Assembly: GCF_018613195.1 (NCBI RefSeq)
Contig: NZ_JAGGQQ010000004.1
Location: 273,375-337,374 of the forward strand
Direction of reading: 5' to 3'
Length of the DNA: 64,000 nt
Source of the DNA: Bacillus sp. ISL-45
GTDB lineage: Bacteria > Bacillota > Bacilli > Bacillales > Cytobacillaceae
Shown here: positions 18,085 through 31,177 of the stretch, piece by piece
How positions within the stretch are numbered: position 1 is the stretch's first letter
Layout: every line of letters begins with the position of its first letter
Notes under the pieces: generated by a model
Database searches by the model: none
Seen by the model: the letters and a program-made list of their open reading frames with translations, nothing else
Told to the model about the DNA's origin: nothing
Made by a program: the position numbers and the translations under genes

Positions 18085-20775
18085 TTATATCATATTTCTC
18101 TTTGTTTTTCTTGCAAAAAATGTTCCCGCAAGCAAAAATGTAGGAATTGCCGATAAACCAAGGATCAATAACCAATCCATCGCCATTATTGGAACAGTGT
18201 GGAATATTGGCTGCAGCACTGGCGAATAGATCACTACAAGGACCATGACCAAGGAAGAAATAACGGCCCAAACTAAATATTTGTTCTCAAAAGGGTTGCG
18301 GGCGAAGATTGATTTTTCGCTCCTGCAGTCGAATACGTGAATCAACTGTGCCATCACGAGTGTAGTAAACGCAATGGTCTGTGCATATACCAAGTCGTCC
18401 GGATTTCTATTATAGACTATCATGAAGGCAATCAGAGTCATCAATCCAATCAGGAAACCTCTTGACACTACTTTCCAGCCTAACCCCCGGGCAAATACCC
18501 CTTCCTTAGGATGGCGCGGCTCCCTTTTCATCACATTATCCTCAGGCTGGTCAAGTCCTAATGCCATCGCGGGGAGGCCATCTGTCACTAGATTCACCCA
18601 GAGGATCTGGATCGGCACGAGCGGAAGAGGCAAACCAAGGATCATCGCGAACAGCATGACTAAAATCTCCCCAACATTGGAAGCCAGGAGGTATCTGATG
18701 AACTTCCTGATATTTTCATAGATGTTCCGGCCTTCCTTAATGGCTGCTTTAATTGTGGCGAAGTTATCATCCAGGAGTACGAGGGAAGATGCTTCTTTTG
18801 CTACATCTGTACCTGTTATCCCCATAGCCACCCCTATATCCGCAGCTTTAATCGCTGGCGCATCATTTACGCCATCACCAGTCATCGCAACAATATGTCC
18901 TCTATTTTGCAAAGCTTTTACAATCTTAAGTTTGTGTTCAGGCGAAACTCTCGCAAAAACCGAAACATCTTCGACGATATCCTCTAGCTCTGTAACAGAC
19001 AACTCGGATAATGCCTTGCCATCCAAAACTTTGCTGCCTTTGGTTAATATCCCTAACTGACTAGCAATCGCCTTCGCTGTAATGACATGGTCACCAGTAA
19101 TCATTACGGTTTTAATACCTGCGTCGCTGCATTCTTTTACAGCTGTTTTCACCTCAGGACGCGGCGGGTCGATCATACCCTGCAATCCTATGAAAACAAG
19201 GTCTTTCTCGGCTTCATTTTCATGAAGGACGACAGTGTTTTGCGGAATAGGTTTGAAGGCAATGGCAATTGTTCTTAATGCGTTTCCAGCCAGCTCGTCA
19301 ATCGCCCCCTGGACTTTAGCAGTCAAATCTTTTGTCAGGCGCTGCTGCCTTTCATCCCAGAGAATTGAATCACTTAACCCAATCAGGACATCCGGTGCAC
19401 CTTTAACAACAGCAAATTTCCGTCCAGTTTTATCCTTCACGATCATACTCATCATTTTCCGTTTGGAATCGAAAGGGAACTCGTTAACAATTTCAAACTG
19501 GTCCAGCAGGCTTTCCCTTCTGTAACCCGCTTTCATTGCTGCTACCAGCAGAGCACCTTCAGTAGGGTCACCATCAATTGTGTACTCGCCATCTTTATCA
19601 ATCATTTCAGCGTGATTGCAAAGCATCCCAAATGTCAGCAGTTGCTGCAATGACTTTTCACTATGCGGATCCACGCTTTTGTCTTTATAAAAGAATAATC
19701 CTGTTGGTGAGTATCCCACTCCATCCACAGTCCAGGTTTTATTGCCGCTCCACAGATGAGTAACGGTCATTTTGTTTTGAGTCATCGTTCCCGTTTTGTC
19801 AGAACAAATAACGGATGCGCAGCCCAGTGTCTCCACTGCCGGAAGCTTTCTGACGATCGCATTCTTTCTGATCATTCTCTGGACACCCAGTGACAGTGCA
19901 ACAGTAACAATTGCCGGCAGACCTTCCGGGATGGCGGCAACCGCCAAACTGACCCCTGCCAGGAACATTGTATATAGGTCATGCCCCTGGAGCACTCCAA
20001 TTCCTACTACCAATAAGGTTAAGAAAAGAGCTGCCGTAATCAGGATTTTACCTAGTTGTTCAAGCCTGCGCTGAAGTGGTGTTTCCTGTGCTTCAGCTGT
20101 TTGCAGCAAGTCAGCAATCTGGCCCATTGCAGTTTTCATGCCTGTAGCAACGACAACACCGGTTCCAGTTCCCCTTGTGACCATCGTGCCCATGAACGCC
20201 ATATTTTCCATATCACCCAGTCCCGGATTAGGAATCCTCAGCGGACTTGTATTTTTCTGTACGGGGACAGACTCCCCCGTCAGGGCTGATTCTTCAATTT
20301 CCAAACTTCTGGATTCAATCAAGCGGATATCCGCCCCAATCCTGTCCCCGCTTATAAATTTAAGGATATCTCCAGGTACGACTTCCTTTGACGGAATCTT
20401 GGTCCACTCGCCATCACGCAAAGCATGGACTTGCGGAGCGGAAAGCTCTTTCAAGGCATCAAGTGATTTTTCCGCCTTTCTTTCCTGGAAAAACCCTAAA
20501 ACACCATTTACAAGAACAATGGCAATGATAGCGATCGCATCGACCATTTCTCCGAGAAGTCCTGATATCAACGTAGCTGCAAGGAGCACCAGTACCATGA
20601 AATCCTTAAACTGGCTGAAGAATAATAACAGGGCCGATTGCTTCTCCCCCTCGGCCAATGCGTTATATCCATGCTGATCACGTCTGCGTTTTACTTCCTT
20701 TTCTTCCAATCCTTCTGTAAAATCTGTTCTTAAGGCACTAGCTATTTCATTTTCATTCATCTCATGGAACTTCAT
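18085..20775 (-). CDS. yloB: P-type calcium-transporting ATPase (YloB)
   Basis: SERCA/PMR1-like P2A ATPase expected to export Ca2+; the B. subtilis orthologue is linked to spore germination and heat resistance. The 896 residues include the N-terminal cation ATPase domain (MKFHEMNENEIASAL), the TGES actuator loop in EESALTGESVPVQ near 190, the CAAIPEG-like AAIPEGLPAIV helix, the phosphorylation site CSDKTGTMTQNKM near 324 and the hinge MTGDGVNDAPAIKAADIG near 610. About ten membrane helices are visible. Monocistronic with its own terminator, divergent from rqcH. Confidence 0.95.
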   Translation of the reverse strand: MKFHEMNENEIASALRTDFTEGLEEKEVKRRRDQHGYNALAEGEKQSALLLFFSQFKDFMVLVLLAATLISGLLGEMVDAIAIIAIVLVNGVLGFFQERKAEKSLDALKELSAPQVHALRDGEWTKIPSKEVVPGDILKFISGDRIGADIRLIESRSLEIEESALTGESVPVQKNTSPLRIPNPGLGDMENMAFMGTMVTRGTGTGVVVATGMKTAMGQIADLLQTAEAQETPLQRRLEQLGKILITAALFLTLLVVGIGVLQGHDLYTMFLAGVSLAVAAIPEGLPAIVTVALSLGVQRMIRKNAIVRKLPAVETLGCASVICSDKTGTMTQNKMTVTHLWSGNKTWTVDGVGYSPTGLFFYKDKSVDPHSEKSLQQLLTFGMLCNHAEMIDKDGEYTIDGDPTEGALLVAAMKAGYRRESLLDQFEIVNEFPFDSKRKMMSMIVKDKTGRKFAVVKGAPDVLIGLSDSILWDERQQRLTKDLTAKVQGAIDELAGNALRTIAIAFKPIPQNTVVLHENEAEKDLVFIGLQGMIDPPRPEVKTAVKECSDAGIKTVMITGDHVITAKAIASQLGILTKGSKVLDGKALSELSVTELEDIVEDVSVFARVSPEHKLKIVKALQNRGHIVAMTGDGVNDAPAIKAADIGVAMGITGTDVAKEASSLVLLDDNFATIKAAIKEGRNIYENIRKFIRYLLASNVGEILVMLFAMILGLPLPLVPIQILWVNLVTDGLPAMALGLDQPEDNVMKREPRHPKEGVFARGLGWKVVSRGFLIGLMTLIAFMIVYNRNPDDLVYAQTIAFTTLVMAQLIHVFDCRSEKSIFARNPFENKYLVWAVISSLVMVLVVIYSPVLQPIFHTVPIMAMDWLLILGLSAIPTFLLAGTFFARKTKRNMI

Positions 20776-20864
20776 GGGGCCATCACACTTCCTCCTTGTT
20801 TGTCCTACTCTAAAGAAAGCTTATTCAGCCCTGTCCAAAAAAATGATAAGATGTTTATAGAATA

Positions 20865-20984
20865 GAAAAGCGAAGGCGACTGCCCAACTCCGACAAGCGT
20901 TGGAGGGCCTGACAGTGAAGTCGTTCTTTGACTTCATTGGCAGGACCGAAACGTCTCGAGGAGTTAGGAGCCGCAGCTGGACAA
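20865..20984. repeat. 120-base structured repeat, copy A
   Basis: This 120-base unit matches the unit at 49359-49478 at 110 of 120 positions by direct reading. It starts GAAAAGCG and ends GACAA. Inside, TGAAGTC and GACTTCA flank a 7-base loop and extend outward to an imperfect 15-bp hairpin, and the outer TGCCCAACTCC can pair with GGAGTT and TGGACA near the right end. It lies in the leader of rqcH, between a possible promoter and the start codon. I do not know its origin. Confidence 0.88.
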
Positions 20985-20987
20985 TAT

Positions 20988-21027
20988 AAAAGCGGAAGCG
21001 CCTTGGTCAGCCCCGGCAAGGCTTCAG
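20988..21027. repeat. Partial short repeat (AAAAGCGGAAGCGCC type)
   Basis: About 40 bases directly after the 120-base copy resemble the start of the short element at 38278-38325 and the unit at 49102: an AAAAGCG start, AAGCGCCTTGGTCAGCCCCG, then divergence. Its downstream end is 26 bases before the rqcH start. Confidence 0.6.
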
Positions 21028-21052
21028 ATAAATAGAAAAGGATGTATTTCAC

Positions 21053-22762
21053 ATGTCATTTGACGGATTGTTTACAAGAGCCATTACAAACGAACTTTCT
21101 ACCCTTCTTAAAGGGGGACGAATCAATAAAATTCACCAGCCTTATAAAAATGAAATAATCCTGGCTGTGAGGGCAAACGGAATTAACCATAAACTCCTTT
21201 TGTCTGCTCATCCAAGCTACGCAAGAGTCCAAATCACAAACGAGCAATATGATAACCCTAATGAGCCGCCAATGTTCTGTATGCTTCTGCGTAAACACCT
21301 TGAAGGCTCCATTATTGAAGACATCAAACAGGCCGGCCTGGACCGTATGATTATTTTTGAAGTAAAAGGGAGAAACGAAATCGGCGATATCTCCTACAAA
21401 AAGTTGATTGTCGAAATCATGGGACGCCACAGCAATATCATCATCGTCGATAAACAAAGAAACATGATTCTAGATAGCATCAAGCATGTTTCATTCGCTG
21501 TGAATACACACAGGGCGATCATGCCCGGGCAAGAGTACGTAATGCCTCCCCAGCAGAAAAAAATGAACCCGTTTGAGGCACAGGAAGAAGATGTCTTAAG
21601 GCTTATTGATTTTAACGCTGGGAAAATCGATAAGCAGCTAGTTTCCAATTTTGCGGGTGTGTCACCGGTGCTGGCCAGGGAAATAGTCTTTAAAGCAGGC
21701 CTTGCAAACCGAACCACGATTCCTAAGGCCTTCATCTCTGTGATGAGTGAACTAGGGAAACATAATTACAATCCTTCCATTACGATTGGCAGTACTAAAG
21801 AAGCCTTTTACCTGATGCCGCTGGAGCATTTGAACGGTGATGCAAAAACATTTGATTCGCTGAGCAGCCTTCTCGACCGTTTTTATTTTGGCAAGGCGGA
21901 ACGTGACCGGGTCAAACAGCAGGGAAATGATCTTGAGCGGCTGATCGCAAATGAAAAGGAGAAAAATGAGAAGAAGATCAAAAAGCTGGAGATGACTCTT
22001 GAAGATGCGAAAAAGGCTGAGCAATATCAATTATATGGAGAGCTGCTGACAGCTAACATCTTTATGGCCAAAAAAGGCATGAAGGAAATGACCGTTGTTA
22101 ATTATTATGACGAGAACGGCTCTTCCATCACGATTCCGCTTGAGCCGCGAAAAACACCTTCTGAAAACGCCCAGAGATACTTCACCAAGTATCAAAAGGC
22201 CAAGAACTCCGTCAATATTGTAAAAGAACAAATAGAAATAGCAAAAGCAGAGGTTTTCTACTTCGATTCTCTCCTGCAGCAGGTTGAAGCTGCTTCACCA
22301 AAGGATATAGAGGAAATCAGGGAAGAATTGATAGAGGGCGGATACATCAGGGCCCGGCAAAAAAAAGGTAATAAAAATAAGCAAAACCTCAAGCCGCAGC
22401 TTGAAAAATACCGATCTTCAGATGATACAGAAATACTGGTCGGAAAAAATAATAAGCAAAATGATTACTTAACGAATAAGGTGGCAGCCAGGGATGAAAT
22501 ATGGCTTCACACAAAGGATATCCCGGGGTCTCACGTGGTCATCCGCAGCAAAGAGCCAGCTGAAGAAACCATTCTCGAAGCAGCGCAAATTGCGGCCTAC
22601 TTCAGCAAAGCACGGAATTCCAGCTCTGTTCCTGTCGACTTCACCAAAGTGCGCCATGTGAAGAAGCCAGCCGGCGCAAAGCCTGGGTTCGTGATTTATG
22701 AACAGCAGCAGACCGTTTACGTCACACCAGATGAAGATATGATTCTAAAATTGAAACAGTAA
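21053..22762 (+). CDS. rqcH: Ribosome-associated quality control protein RqcH (NFACT family)
   Basis: RqcH (YloA) binds stalled 50S-peptidyl-tRNA complexes and adds C-terminal alanine tails that mark the nascent chain for degradation. Older annotations call it fibronectin-binding protein A. In 569 residues the NFACT-N domain begins [15 protein letters not shown] and carries the Asp97-Arg98 pair (AGLDRM) needed for tRNA recruitment in B. subtilis. Helix-hairpin and coiled-coil regions cover about 270-430, and the NFACT-R domain has [20 protein letters not shown] near 480. It is monocistronic with a strong terminator, divergent from yloB. Confidence 0.96.
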   Translation: MSFDGLFTRAITNELSTLLKGGRINKIHQPYKNEIILAVRANGINHKLLLSAHPSYARVQITNEQYDNPNEPPMFCMLLRKHLEGSIIEDIKQAGLDRMIIFEVKGRNEIGDISYKKLIVEIMGRHSNIIIVDKQRNMILDSIKHVSFAVNTHRAIMPGQEYVMPPQQKKMNPFEAQEEDVLRLIDFNAGKIDKQLVSNFAGVSPVLAREIVFKAGLANRTTIPKAFISVMSELGKHNYNPSITIGSTKEAFYLMPLEHLNGDAKTFDSLSSLLDRFYFGKAERDRVKQQGNDLERLIANEKEKNEKKIKKLEMTLEDAKKAEQYQLYGELLTANIFMAKKGMKEMTVVNYYDENGSSITIPLEPRKTPSENAQRYFTKYQKAKNSVNIVKEQIEIAKAEVFYFDSLLQQVEAASPKDIEEIREELIEGGYIRARQKKGNKNKQNLKPQLEKYRSSDDTEILVGKNNKQNDYLTNKVAARDEIWLHTKDIPGSHVVIRSKEPAEETILEAAQIAAYFSKARNSSSVPVDFTKVRHVKKPAGAKPGFVIYEQQQTVYVTPDEDMILKLKQ

Positions 22763-22769
22763 TATCAAG

Positions 22770-22804
22770 AAACCCGCCTTGTTTTCAACAGGCGGGTTTT
22801 GATT
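22770..22804 (+). terminator. Terminator of rqcH, possibly bidirectional
   Basis: AACCCGCCTTGTT and AACAGGCGGGTT form a GC-rich stem around a short loop, followed by TTTTGATT on plus. The minus side has a weaker TTTCTTG tail and may also end the dedA transcript. Confidence 0.9.
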
Positions 22805-22838
22805 ATTACAGATCGCTGCACTGATATATGTCAGGCCA

Positions 22839-23486
22839 TCAGGCTACTGCTTCTTTCTTTTTTCTATATTGTTTTATGAAACCAATGATTGCAGGAATGA
22901 AGGCAGTAGAAGATACCATCAGCAGGGTGAGGAATAAGTTATTCTCTACCCAGGCAATATTCCCTAGTATAAATCCTGCGGATAACCAGAACGCAGTCCA
23001 GGTCAACCCGCCAATTAAATTGTAGCTTAAGAAGGTTCTAAATTCATATCCTGTGTATCCTGAAACAAATGGGACAGAGGTTCTCATAAGCGGGACAAAC
23101 CTTGAGGAGGTGATGGCAACCCTCCCATAATTCGCTAAAAAGCTTTTGGCCTTTCCAATCGATTTATCTGATGTTAGACGGTATAGAAATTGGTTTTCGG
23201 AGTTCAATTTCCCAAGCTGCTTTCCAATAAAAAAATTCTGGCTGTCACCCAAAACAGTTGCGGCTGCAAAGAGGAAAAACAAGCTTTCTACATCTAAATC
23301 TCCGGTAGCCGCCAGAGTACCGCTCGCGAAAACCATTGAATCCCCTGGCAAAAAGGTCAGAATAACAAAAGCCGTTTTAAAATAAACAATCAAAAACAAT
23401 AGTATATAAATGGCTGCACCATACTCGTCAATATAGTAGTGGAGACTACTATCAATATTTTTCATCAATTGAAGGATTTGATCCAT
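22839..23486 (-). CDS. DedA family (VTT/SNARE-associated) membrane protein
   Basis: Polytopic protein of 215 residues in the DedA superfamily, whose members flip undecaprenyl phosphate or phospholipids in several bacteria. Visible are a first helix (AIYILLFLIVYFKTAFVIL), the FLPGDSMVFASG motif near 45, the GDSQNFFIGKQLGK motif near 96 and the FxxRFxPxxR-type SSRFVPLMRTSVPFVSG near 130-146, all typical. Two C-terminal helices end in a lysine-rich tail. GGATGGACGA precedes the ATG. Which DedA subgroup or substrate applies cannot be told from sequence alone. Confidence 0.9.
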   Translation of the reverse strand: MDQILQLMKNIDSSLHYYIDEYGAAIYILLFLIVYFKTAFVILTFLPGDSMVFASGTLAATGDLDVESLFFLFAAATVLGDSQNFFIGKQLGKLNSENQFLYRLTSDKSIGKAKSFLANYGRVAITSSRFVPLMRTSVPFVSGYTGYEFRTFLSYNLIGGLTWTAFWLSAGFILGNIAWVENNLFLTLLMVSSTAFIPAIIGFIKQYRKKKEAVA

Positions 23487-23802
23487 TCGTCCATCCCCTC
23501 TACTAGATCCCCGGTGAATACTATTGGGTTATATTACTATTGAAACATATTCTTAAGGCATATTGCCAAACTGAAGGCCAGCTTATATTCATTTGCAGAA
23601 CATTAAAATCTGTTTTCGCATTGATTGTTACTTTTGAATTCTAGGAAATTCTTAAATTCGATTTACAGTTTCTCTTTACGAGCAGAAAAATATTATTGGA
23701 TAAAAAGGTATTTATCTCCGAATAATATAATGACGTCAAATTTGTAATCATAAAAATACATACGAACAAGTGATTGTGGATTTAAAGTTGGAGGTATTTT
23801 TC
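23487..23802. other. Divergent intergenic region between dedA and the DUF3231 gene
   Basis: AT-rich, 316 bases, no gene. On plus, GTCAAATT and CATACGAA (23759-23766) are 16 bases apart, about 8 bases before a plausible start of transcription and roughly 37 before the GTG of the next gene. This vaguely resembles a sigma-E promoter but the spacing is long and the match incomplete. I see no clear promoter for dedA. Confidence 0.4.
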
Positions 23803-24816
23803 GTGGAAGATATTAACCATAAAGTTAGCCTGTCATCAGGAGAATTAGCGAATCTTTGGAATCAGTATATGAATGATTCGTTATCTATTTGCATACTAAA
23901 CCATTCCATTAATACGGTTAAAGATGAAGACATTAAGGAAATCCTTCAATTTGCCCTTAGCCTTGCTGAACATCACATTGTAAAAGTCAAAGAGTTTCTA
24001 AAGCAAGAAAATTACCCGTGTCCAAAAGGTTTTACAATAGATCAGGATATTAACCTGAATGCTCCTCCTTTATTTTCAGATACCTTTATGTTGGTATATA
24101 TGCATATCATGACATTGCATGGAATGACAGGTTATGCTGGAGCAGTGGGTACTTCTGTCCGCGCTGACCAAATCACCTATTTTATTGAATGCAATAAAGA
24201 AGCAATGGAATTATACGAAAGAACTGTACACTTAATGCTTAAAAAAGGCTTATACAGCAGAACACCACATATCAATAGTCCAGGAAAAGCAGACTTCGTA
24301 CACGATAAAAGCTATTTAACTGGCTGGTTTGGAAAAAAGCGACCATTAAATGCGATGGAAATCAGCGGACTAAGTTTCAATATGCAAAAGACTGCAGTGA
24401 AAATTGTGTTAGAAATTGGATTTGCACAAGTGTGCAAATCTAAAGAACTTCAGAAATATTTTAACAAAGGAAGGGATATCTGTAAGAAACATTTCGAGAC
24501 TTTCAGGTCCTTTTTGATTAAAGACAATTTATCCTCTCCAAATTTATGGATATCAGAAGTTACTAATTCAACTGTACCACCCTTTTCAGACAAACTGATG
24601 CTATTCCACATCGAAACATTAATTTCTGCCGCTATTGGGTTTTATTCCGCAGGTTTGTCAGTATCACAAAGGCGGGATCTTGCTTTGGAGTACACAGGCC
24701 TTGTTACAGAAATCGGGTTATATGCAGAAGATGGGGCCCAGCTTTTAATAAAAAACGGCTGGCTTGAGAGACCACCGATGGCAGATGATAAAGACGAGTT
24801 ATCCAATAGCAAATAG
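23803..24816 (+). CDS. DUF3231 family protein with two repeated halves
   Basis: Function unknown; DUF3231 proteins are common in spore formers and are thought to have ferritin-like helical folds related to spore coat proteins. The start is taken as GTG at 23803 because GGAGG lies 8 bases before it; the frame is open 11 codons upstream. The 337 residues form two similar helical halves. APPLFSDTFMLVYMHIMTLHG (first half) aligns with VPPFSDKLMLFHIETLISAA (second), and LMLKKGLYSRTP with LLIKNGWLERPP. It is a single plus-strand gene in a spot where B. subtilis has other genes, so it may be a lineage-specific insertion. Spore-coat association is inference. Confidence 0.85.
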   Translation: MEDINHKVSLSSGELANLWNQYMNDSLSICILNHSINTVKDEDIKEILQFALSLAEHHIVKVKEFLKQENYPCPKGFTIDQDINLNAPPLFSDTFMLVYMHIMTLHGMTGYAGAVGTSVRADQITYFIECNKEAMELYERTVHLMLKKGLYSRTPHINSPGKADFVHDKSYLTGWFGKKRPLNAMEISGLSFNMQKTAVKIVLEIGFAQVCKSKELQKYFNKGRDICKKHFETFRSFLIKDNLSSPNLWISEVTNSTVPPFSDKLMLFHIETLISAAIGFYSAGLSVSQRRDLALEYTGLVTEIGLYAEDGAQLLIKNGWLERPPMADDKDELSNSK

Positions 24817-24858
24817 GATTTGAACGATCATTACAATAAGCCAAGCCGTATATCATTT

Positions 24859-24890
24859 AGGCTCTTTTCTCAAACTTTGTTGCTATTGAC
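24859..24890. repeat. Solitary end of an AAACTTTG repeat element
   Basis: AGGCTCTTTTCTCAAACTTT followed by GTTGCTATTGAC in the gap between the DUF3231 gene and pyrE. It matches the terminal arms of the 57686-57862 element, which on one strand begin AAGGCTGTTCTCG and on the other AAGACTCTATCGCAAACTTT. No second arm is visible here. Confidence 0.45.
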
Positions 24891-24907
24891 TACTAAATAG
24901 GATTGTA

Positions 24908-24939
24908 TGAAAACATGCAGCCTTTTGCTGGCTGCATGT
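24908..24939 (-). terminator. Terminator of the pyr operon
   Basis: ACATGCAGCC, a 7-base loop and GGCTGCATGT form a perfect 10-bp stem, followed on minus by TTTTCATAC. It lies a few bases beyond the pyrE stop and ends the ten-gene pyr operon. Confidence 0.93.
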
Positions 24940-24942
24940 CCT

Positions 24943-25574
24943 TTATTTATTCTTAGCTGCCCCCCATTCTGCAGGGTCCCTCCGCCATTCGGCCAGACTT
25001 TCCAGGCTCTCTTTGCTGATCAAACCTTTTTTCTCCGCTACTTTCGCAAGAGTTGAAAAGTCAGTCAGAGAGTACGCTTGAATATTCGCGGATTTAAGCT
25101 GCTGAGCACCTTTTTCTAATTCATATGTAAAAATCGAGACAACCCCTAGAACTTCGCAGCCTGCTTCTCGCAACGCCTCGACTGCTTCAATAACGCTTCC
25201 TCCTGTGGAGATTAAATCCTCGACAACGACGACCTTCTGGCCCTTATAAACCTTCCCCTCAATCTGATTCCCTTTTCCATGTCCCTTTGCTTTCGAGCGA
25301 ACATAGCTCATCGGCAATTCAAGCAGTTCACTGACCCAGGCGGCATGCGGAATTCCTGCCGTGGCCGTTCCCGAGATCATCTCAGCATCGGGAAAATACT
25401 CAACAATCAAACTCTTCAATCCTTCAGCCACTCTTCTGCGGATGGAAGGGAAAGACAGAGTCAGCCGGTTATCGCAGTAAATCGGTGATTTCAGTCCCGA
25501 AGACCATGTAAATGGATTGTCAGGCTGCAAGCTGACAGCTTCGATTTCAAGCAATGCTTCTGCTATTTCTCTTT

Positions 25575-25578
<4 letters not shown>
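24943..25578 (-). CDS. pyrE: Orotate phosphoribosyltransferase
   Basis: Joins orotate to PRPP to make OMP, fifth step of UMP synthesis. The start ATG at 25578 overlaps the pyrF stop as ATGA and has GGAAGGG upstream; the frame is open six codons further but without support. The 211 residues show [16 protein letters not shown] near 24-39, the [10 protein letters not shown] flexible loop near 103-112 and the PRPP motif [13 protein letters not shown] near 118-130. It is the last gene of the operon, as in B. subtilis. Confidence 0.96.
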
Positions 25579-27964
<2,386 letters not shown>

Positions 27965-27968
<4 letters not shown>

Positions 27969-30900
27969 GAAAAAGCACCTTCTTTGGCTTGCTCCATCGG
28001 CTTTAGTGCATCTGCTGAAAATGTCATAGATTCAATGACTCGTAATATCGCTTTTGCTGTATCAAGGGAAGTCAGGCATGGCACACCATTTTCTACAGAT
28101 TCTCGGCGGATCCTGAATCCATCACGTTCTGGCTGCTTGCCTTTTGTCAGCGTGTTGATGACCATCTGTGCTTCTCCCTTACGGATCACATCGATCAGGT
28201 TCGGTCCTTCAGCACCGATTTTTCCGACTGTTTTCACTTTAATGCCGGCAGTCTCCAAATATTTGGCTGTCCCCTCTGTAGCCATCAACTGATAGCCAAT
28301 ACTCGAGAATCTTTTTGCCAGTGCCAATGTTTCTTCTTTATCCTTATCTGCCACAGTTAGCAGGACTGTACCAAACTCTTTGATTTTCATGCCGGCAGCA
28401 ATCATGCCCTTATACAAAGCTTTTTCCAGGGTTGTATCCTTGCCCATGACTTCTCCGGTAGACTTCATTTCCGGCCCTAGTGTAATGTCTACCCTACGCA
28501 ATTTTTCAAACGAGAACACCGGTACCTTAACAAAAACTCCTTCTTGCTCAGGTACAAGACCGGTTTCATATCCTTGCGCACGCAGGCTCTGGCCAAGGAT
28601 AACCTTAGTTGCGATTTTTGCCATTGGAACATTCGTGATTTTGCTCAGGAATGGTACTGTACGGCTGGAGCGAGGGTTCACTTCGAGCACATAGACTTCT
28701 TCATTAGCAATGACATATTGAATATTCAGCAGACCGACAATGTTCAACCCTCTAGCAAGATCAATCGTATAGTTTACCAGCTTTTGTTTTACATCCTCAC
28801 TAAGGCTTTGAGGCGGATAGACACCGATCGAATCTCCCGAATGGACACCGGCTCTTTCGATATGTTCCATAATGCCTGGTATCAATACGTTTTCTCCATC
28901 GGAAATCGCGTCAACCTCTACTTCTTTCCCAATCAGATAACGATCGATCAGCACGGGATATTCCGGATTGATCTTTACCGCGTTTTTCATATAATGAAGA
29001 AGTTCTTCTTCCTTATAGACAATCTCCATTGCCCTGCCGCCGAGTACATACGATGGACGCACAAGAACTGGGTAGCCGATTTCTGATGCAATCAACGCTG
29101 CTTCTTTTACTGATTTTGCTGTACTTCCCTTTGGAAGCGGGATTTGCATGCCGGATAGTGCCTGTTCAAACTTGTCACGGTCCTCAGCTCGATCCAGATC
29201 CTCAAGGCTTGTTCCGAGAATCTTCACTCCCCTGTCTACAAGCTTTGATGCCAGGTTGATTGCAGTTTGCCCGCCAAATTGGACGACTGCTCCAATTGGT
29301 TTTTCAAGATTGATAATGTTCATGACATCCTCAATGGTCAAAGGTTCGAAGTACAATTTATCCGAGATGCTAAAATCCGTAGAGACCGTTTCTGGATTGT
29401 TATTGACGATGATGGCCTCGTACCCAGCTTCTTTGATGGCCTTAACGGAATGGACAGTCGCGTAATCGAATTCGATTCCCTGTCCGATCCTGATCGGCCC
29501 GGACCCCAGTACAATGACGCTTTCCCTTTCTGTCACCACTGATTCATTTTCTTCCTCATATGTGCTATAGAAGTATGGAGTTTCTGATTCGAACTCAGCG
29601 GCACAAGTATCGACCGTTTTAAATACAGGGGTCAGGCTGTTCTCAATCCGCCACTGGTATACTTCCTGTTCTTCCACGTTCCACAGTTCAGCAATTACCT
29701 TATCTGAAAAGCCTTTGCGTTTTGCTGATCTGGCTGTTTCCGGGTCAAACTTCTTTTTTGCAAGCTCTTGCTCAAAAGCTATTAATCTCTCTAATTTATG
29801 AAGGAAGAATAAATCGATCTTGCTCCAGCTGTGTAAAGTTTCAATTGAAATGCCTCTTCTGATAGCCTCTGCAAGGTAAAATAATCTCTCGTCACCGGCC
29901 TTGCGAATTCTCTTCTCAAGCAATTCATCGTTGATTTCGCTTTGATTATTCAAAGAAAGGTGAATTACATCAGCTTCAAGAGAACGAATCGCTTTAAGCA
30001 GCGACTCTTCGAAAGTACGGCCGATTGCCATAACTTCACCAGTTGCTTTCATTTGGGTTCCAAGTGTCCGGTTCGCTGAGTCGAACTTATCGAATGGCCA
30101 GCGCGGGATTTTTGTTACAACATAATCAAGCGCAGGTTCAAAGCAGGCATATGTTTTTCCCGTAACCGGATTCAGCATTTCATCGAGTGTCAAACCAACA
30201 GCGATTTTCGCTGCAAGCTTGGCAATTGGATAGCCCGTCGCTTTTGATGCCAGGGCAGAGGAACGGCTGACTCGCGGATTCACTTCGATTACGTAGTAGT
30301 TAAAGCTATCAGGGTCAAGTGCGAGCTGGACATTGCAGCCGCCTTCGATCTTCAGGGCCCTGATGATTTTCAGGCTGGCATTCCTCAGCAGCTGGTATTC
30401 ACGGTCACTCAAAGTCTGGCTTGGCGCCACGACGATGGAATCCCCTGTATGGACTCCTACAGGATCAAAGTTTTCCATGTTGCAGACAACTATGGCATTA
30501 TCATTGCTGTCACGCATCACTTCATATTCAATTTCCTTGAACCCGGCTATGCTCTTTTCAAGCAAGCATTGTCCTACAGGACTGTTTTTTATGCCGCTCG
30601 TCACAATCTCAATCAATTCTTTTTCGTTGCTGCAGATGCCGCCCCCTGTACCTCCCATTGTAAAAGCAGGGCGGACAATCACTGGATACCCGACTCTCTC
30701 CACAAAGGTATAAGCCTCTTCTAGATTGTGAATGATGTCGCTGTCAGGGACCGGTTGTCCGAGCTCGTTCATCAAGTCCCTGAATAACTCCCTGTCCTCC
30801 GCCTGGTTGATCGCTTCTAGCTTTGTTCCGAGGATCTTCACGCCACATTCATCCAAAACACCTGATTTAGCCAGCTCAACTGCGAGGTTAAGTCCTGTCT

Positions 30901-31177
30901 GCCCCCCGAGTGTCGGCAGGATGGCATCCGGACGCTCCTTTCGGATGATCCTTGCCACAAACTCAAGAGTAAGCGGCTCTATGTATACGACGTCCGCAAT
31001 TTCCGTGTCAGTCATGATGGTTGCAGGATTCGAATTGACGAGGATGACCTTATAGCCTTCTTCACGGAGTGCGATGCATGCCTGTGTGCCTGCATAATCG
31101 AATTCCGCTGCCTGGCCGATGATGATTGGGCCTGACCCAATGACTAATATACTGTTAACATCTTTACGCTTTGGCAT
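27965..31177 (-). CDS. pyrAB: Carbamoyl-phosphate synthase large subunit, pyrimidine-specific
   Basis: Makes carbamoyl phosphate from bicarbonate, ATP and ammonia delivered by PyrAA. The 1070 residues contain two homologous ATP-grasp halves: [18 protein letters not shown] near the start and [18 protein letters not shown] near 560, with [12 protein letters not shown] and [13 protein letters not shown] as their ATP loops. The C-terminal allosteric MGS-like domain begins near 935. Its place in the pyr operon marks it as the pyrimidine enzyme rather than an arginine one. It overlaps pyrAA by 14 bases. Confidence 0.97.

Noticed and set aside
20855-21052. Minus-strand frame of 65 codons in front of rqcH
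   Set aside because: Consists of the repeat units; no ribosome site or homology.
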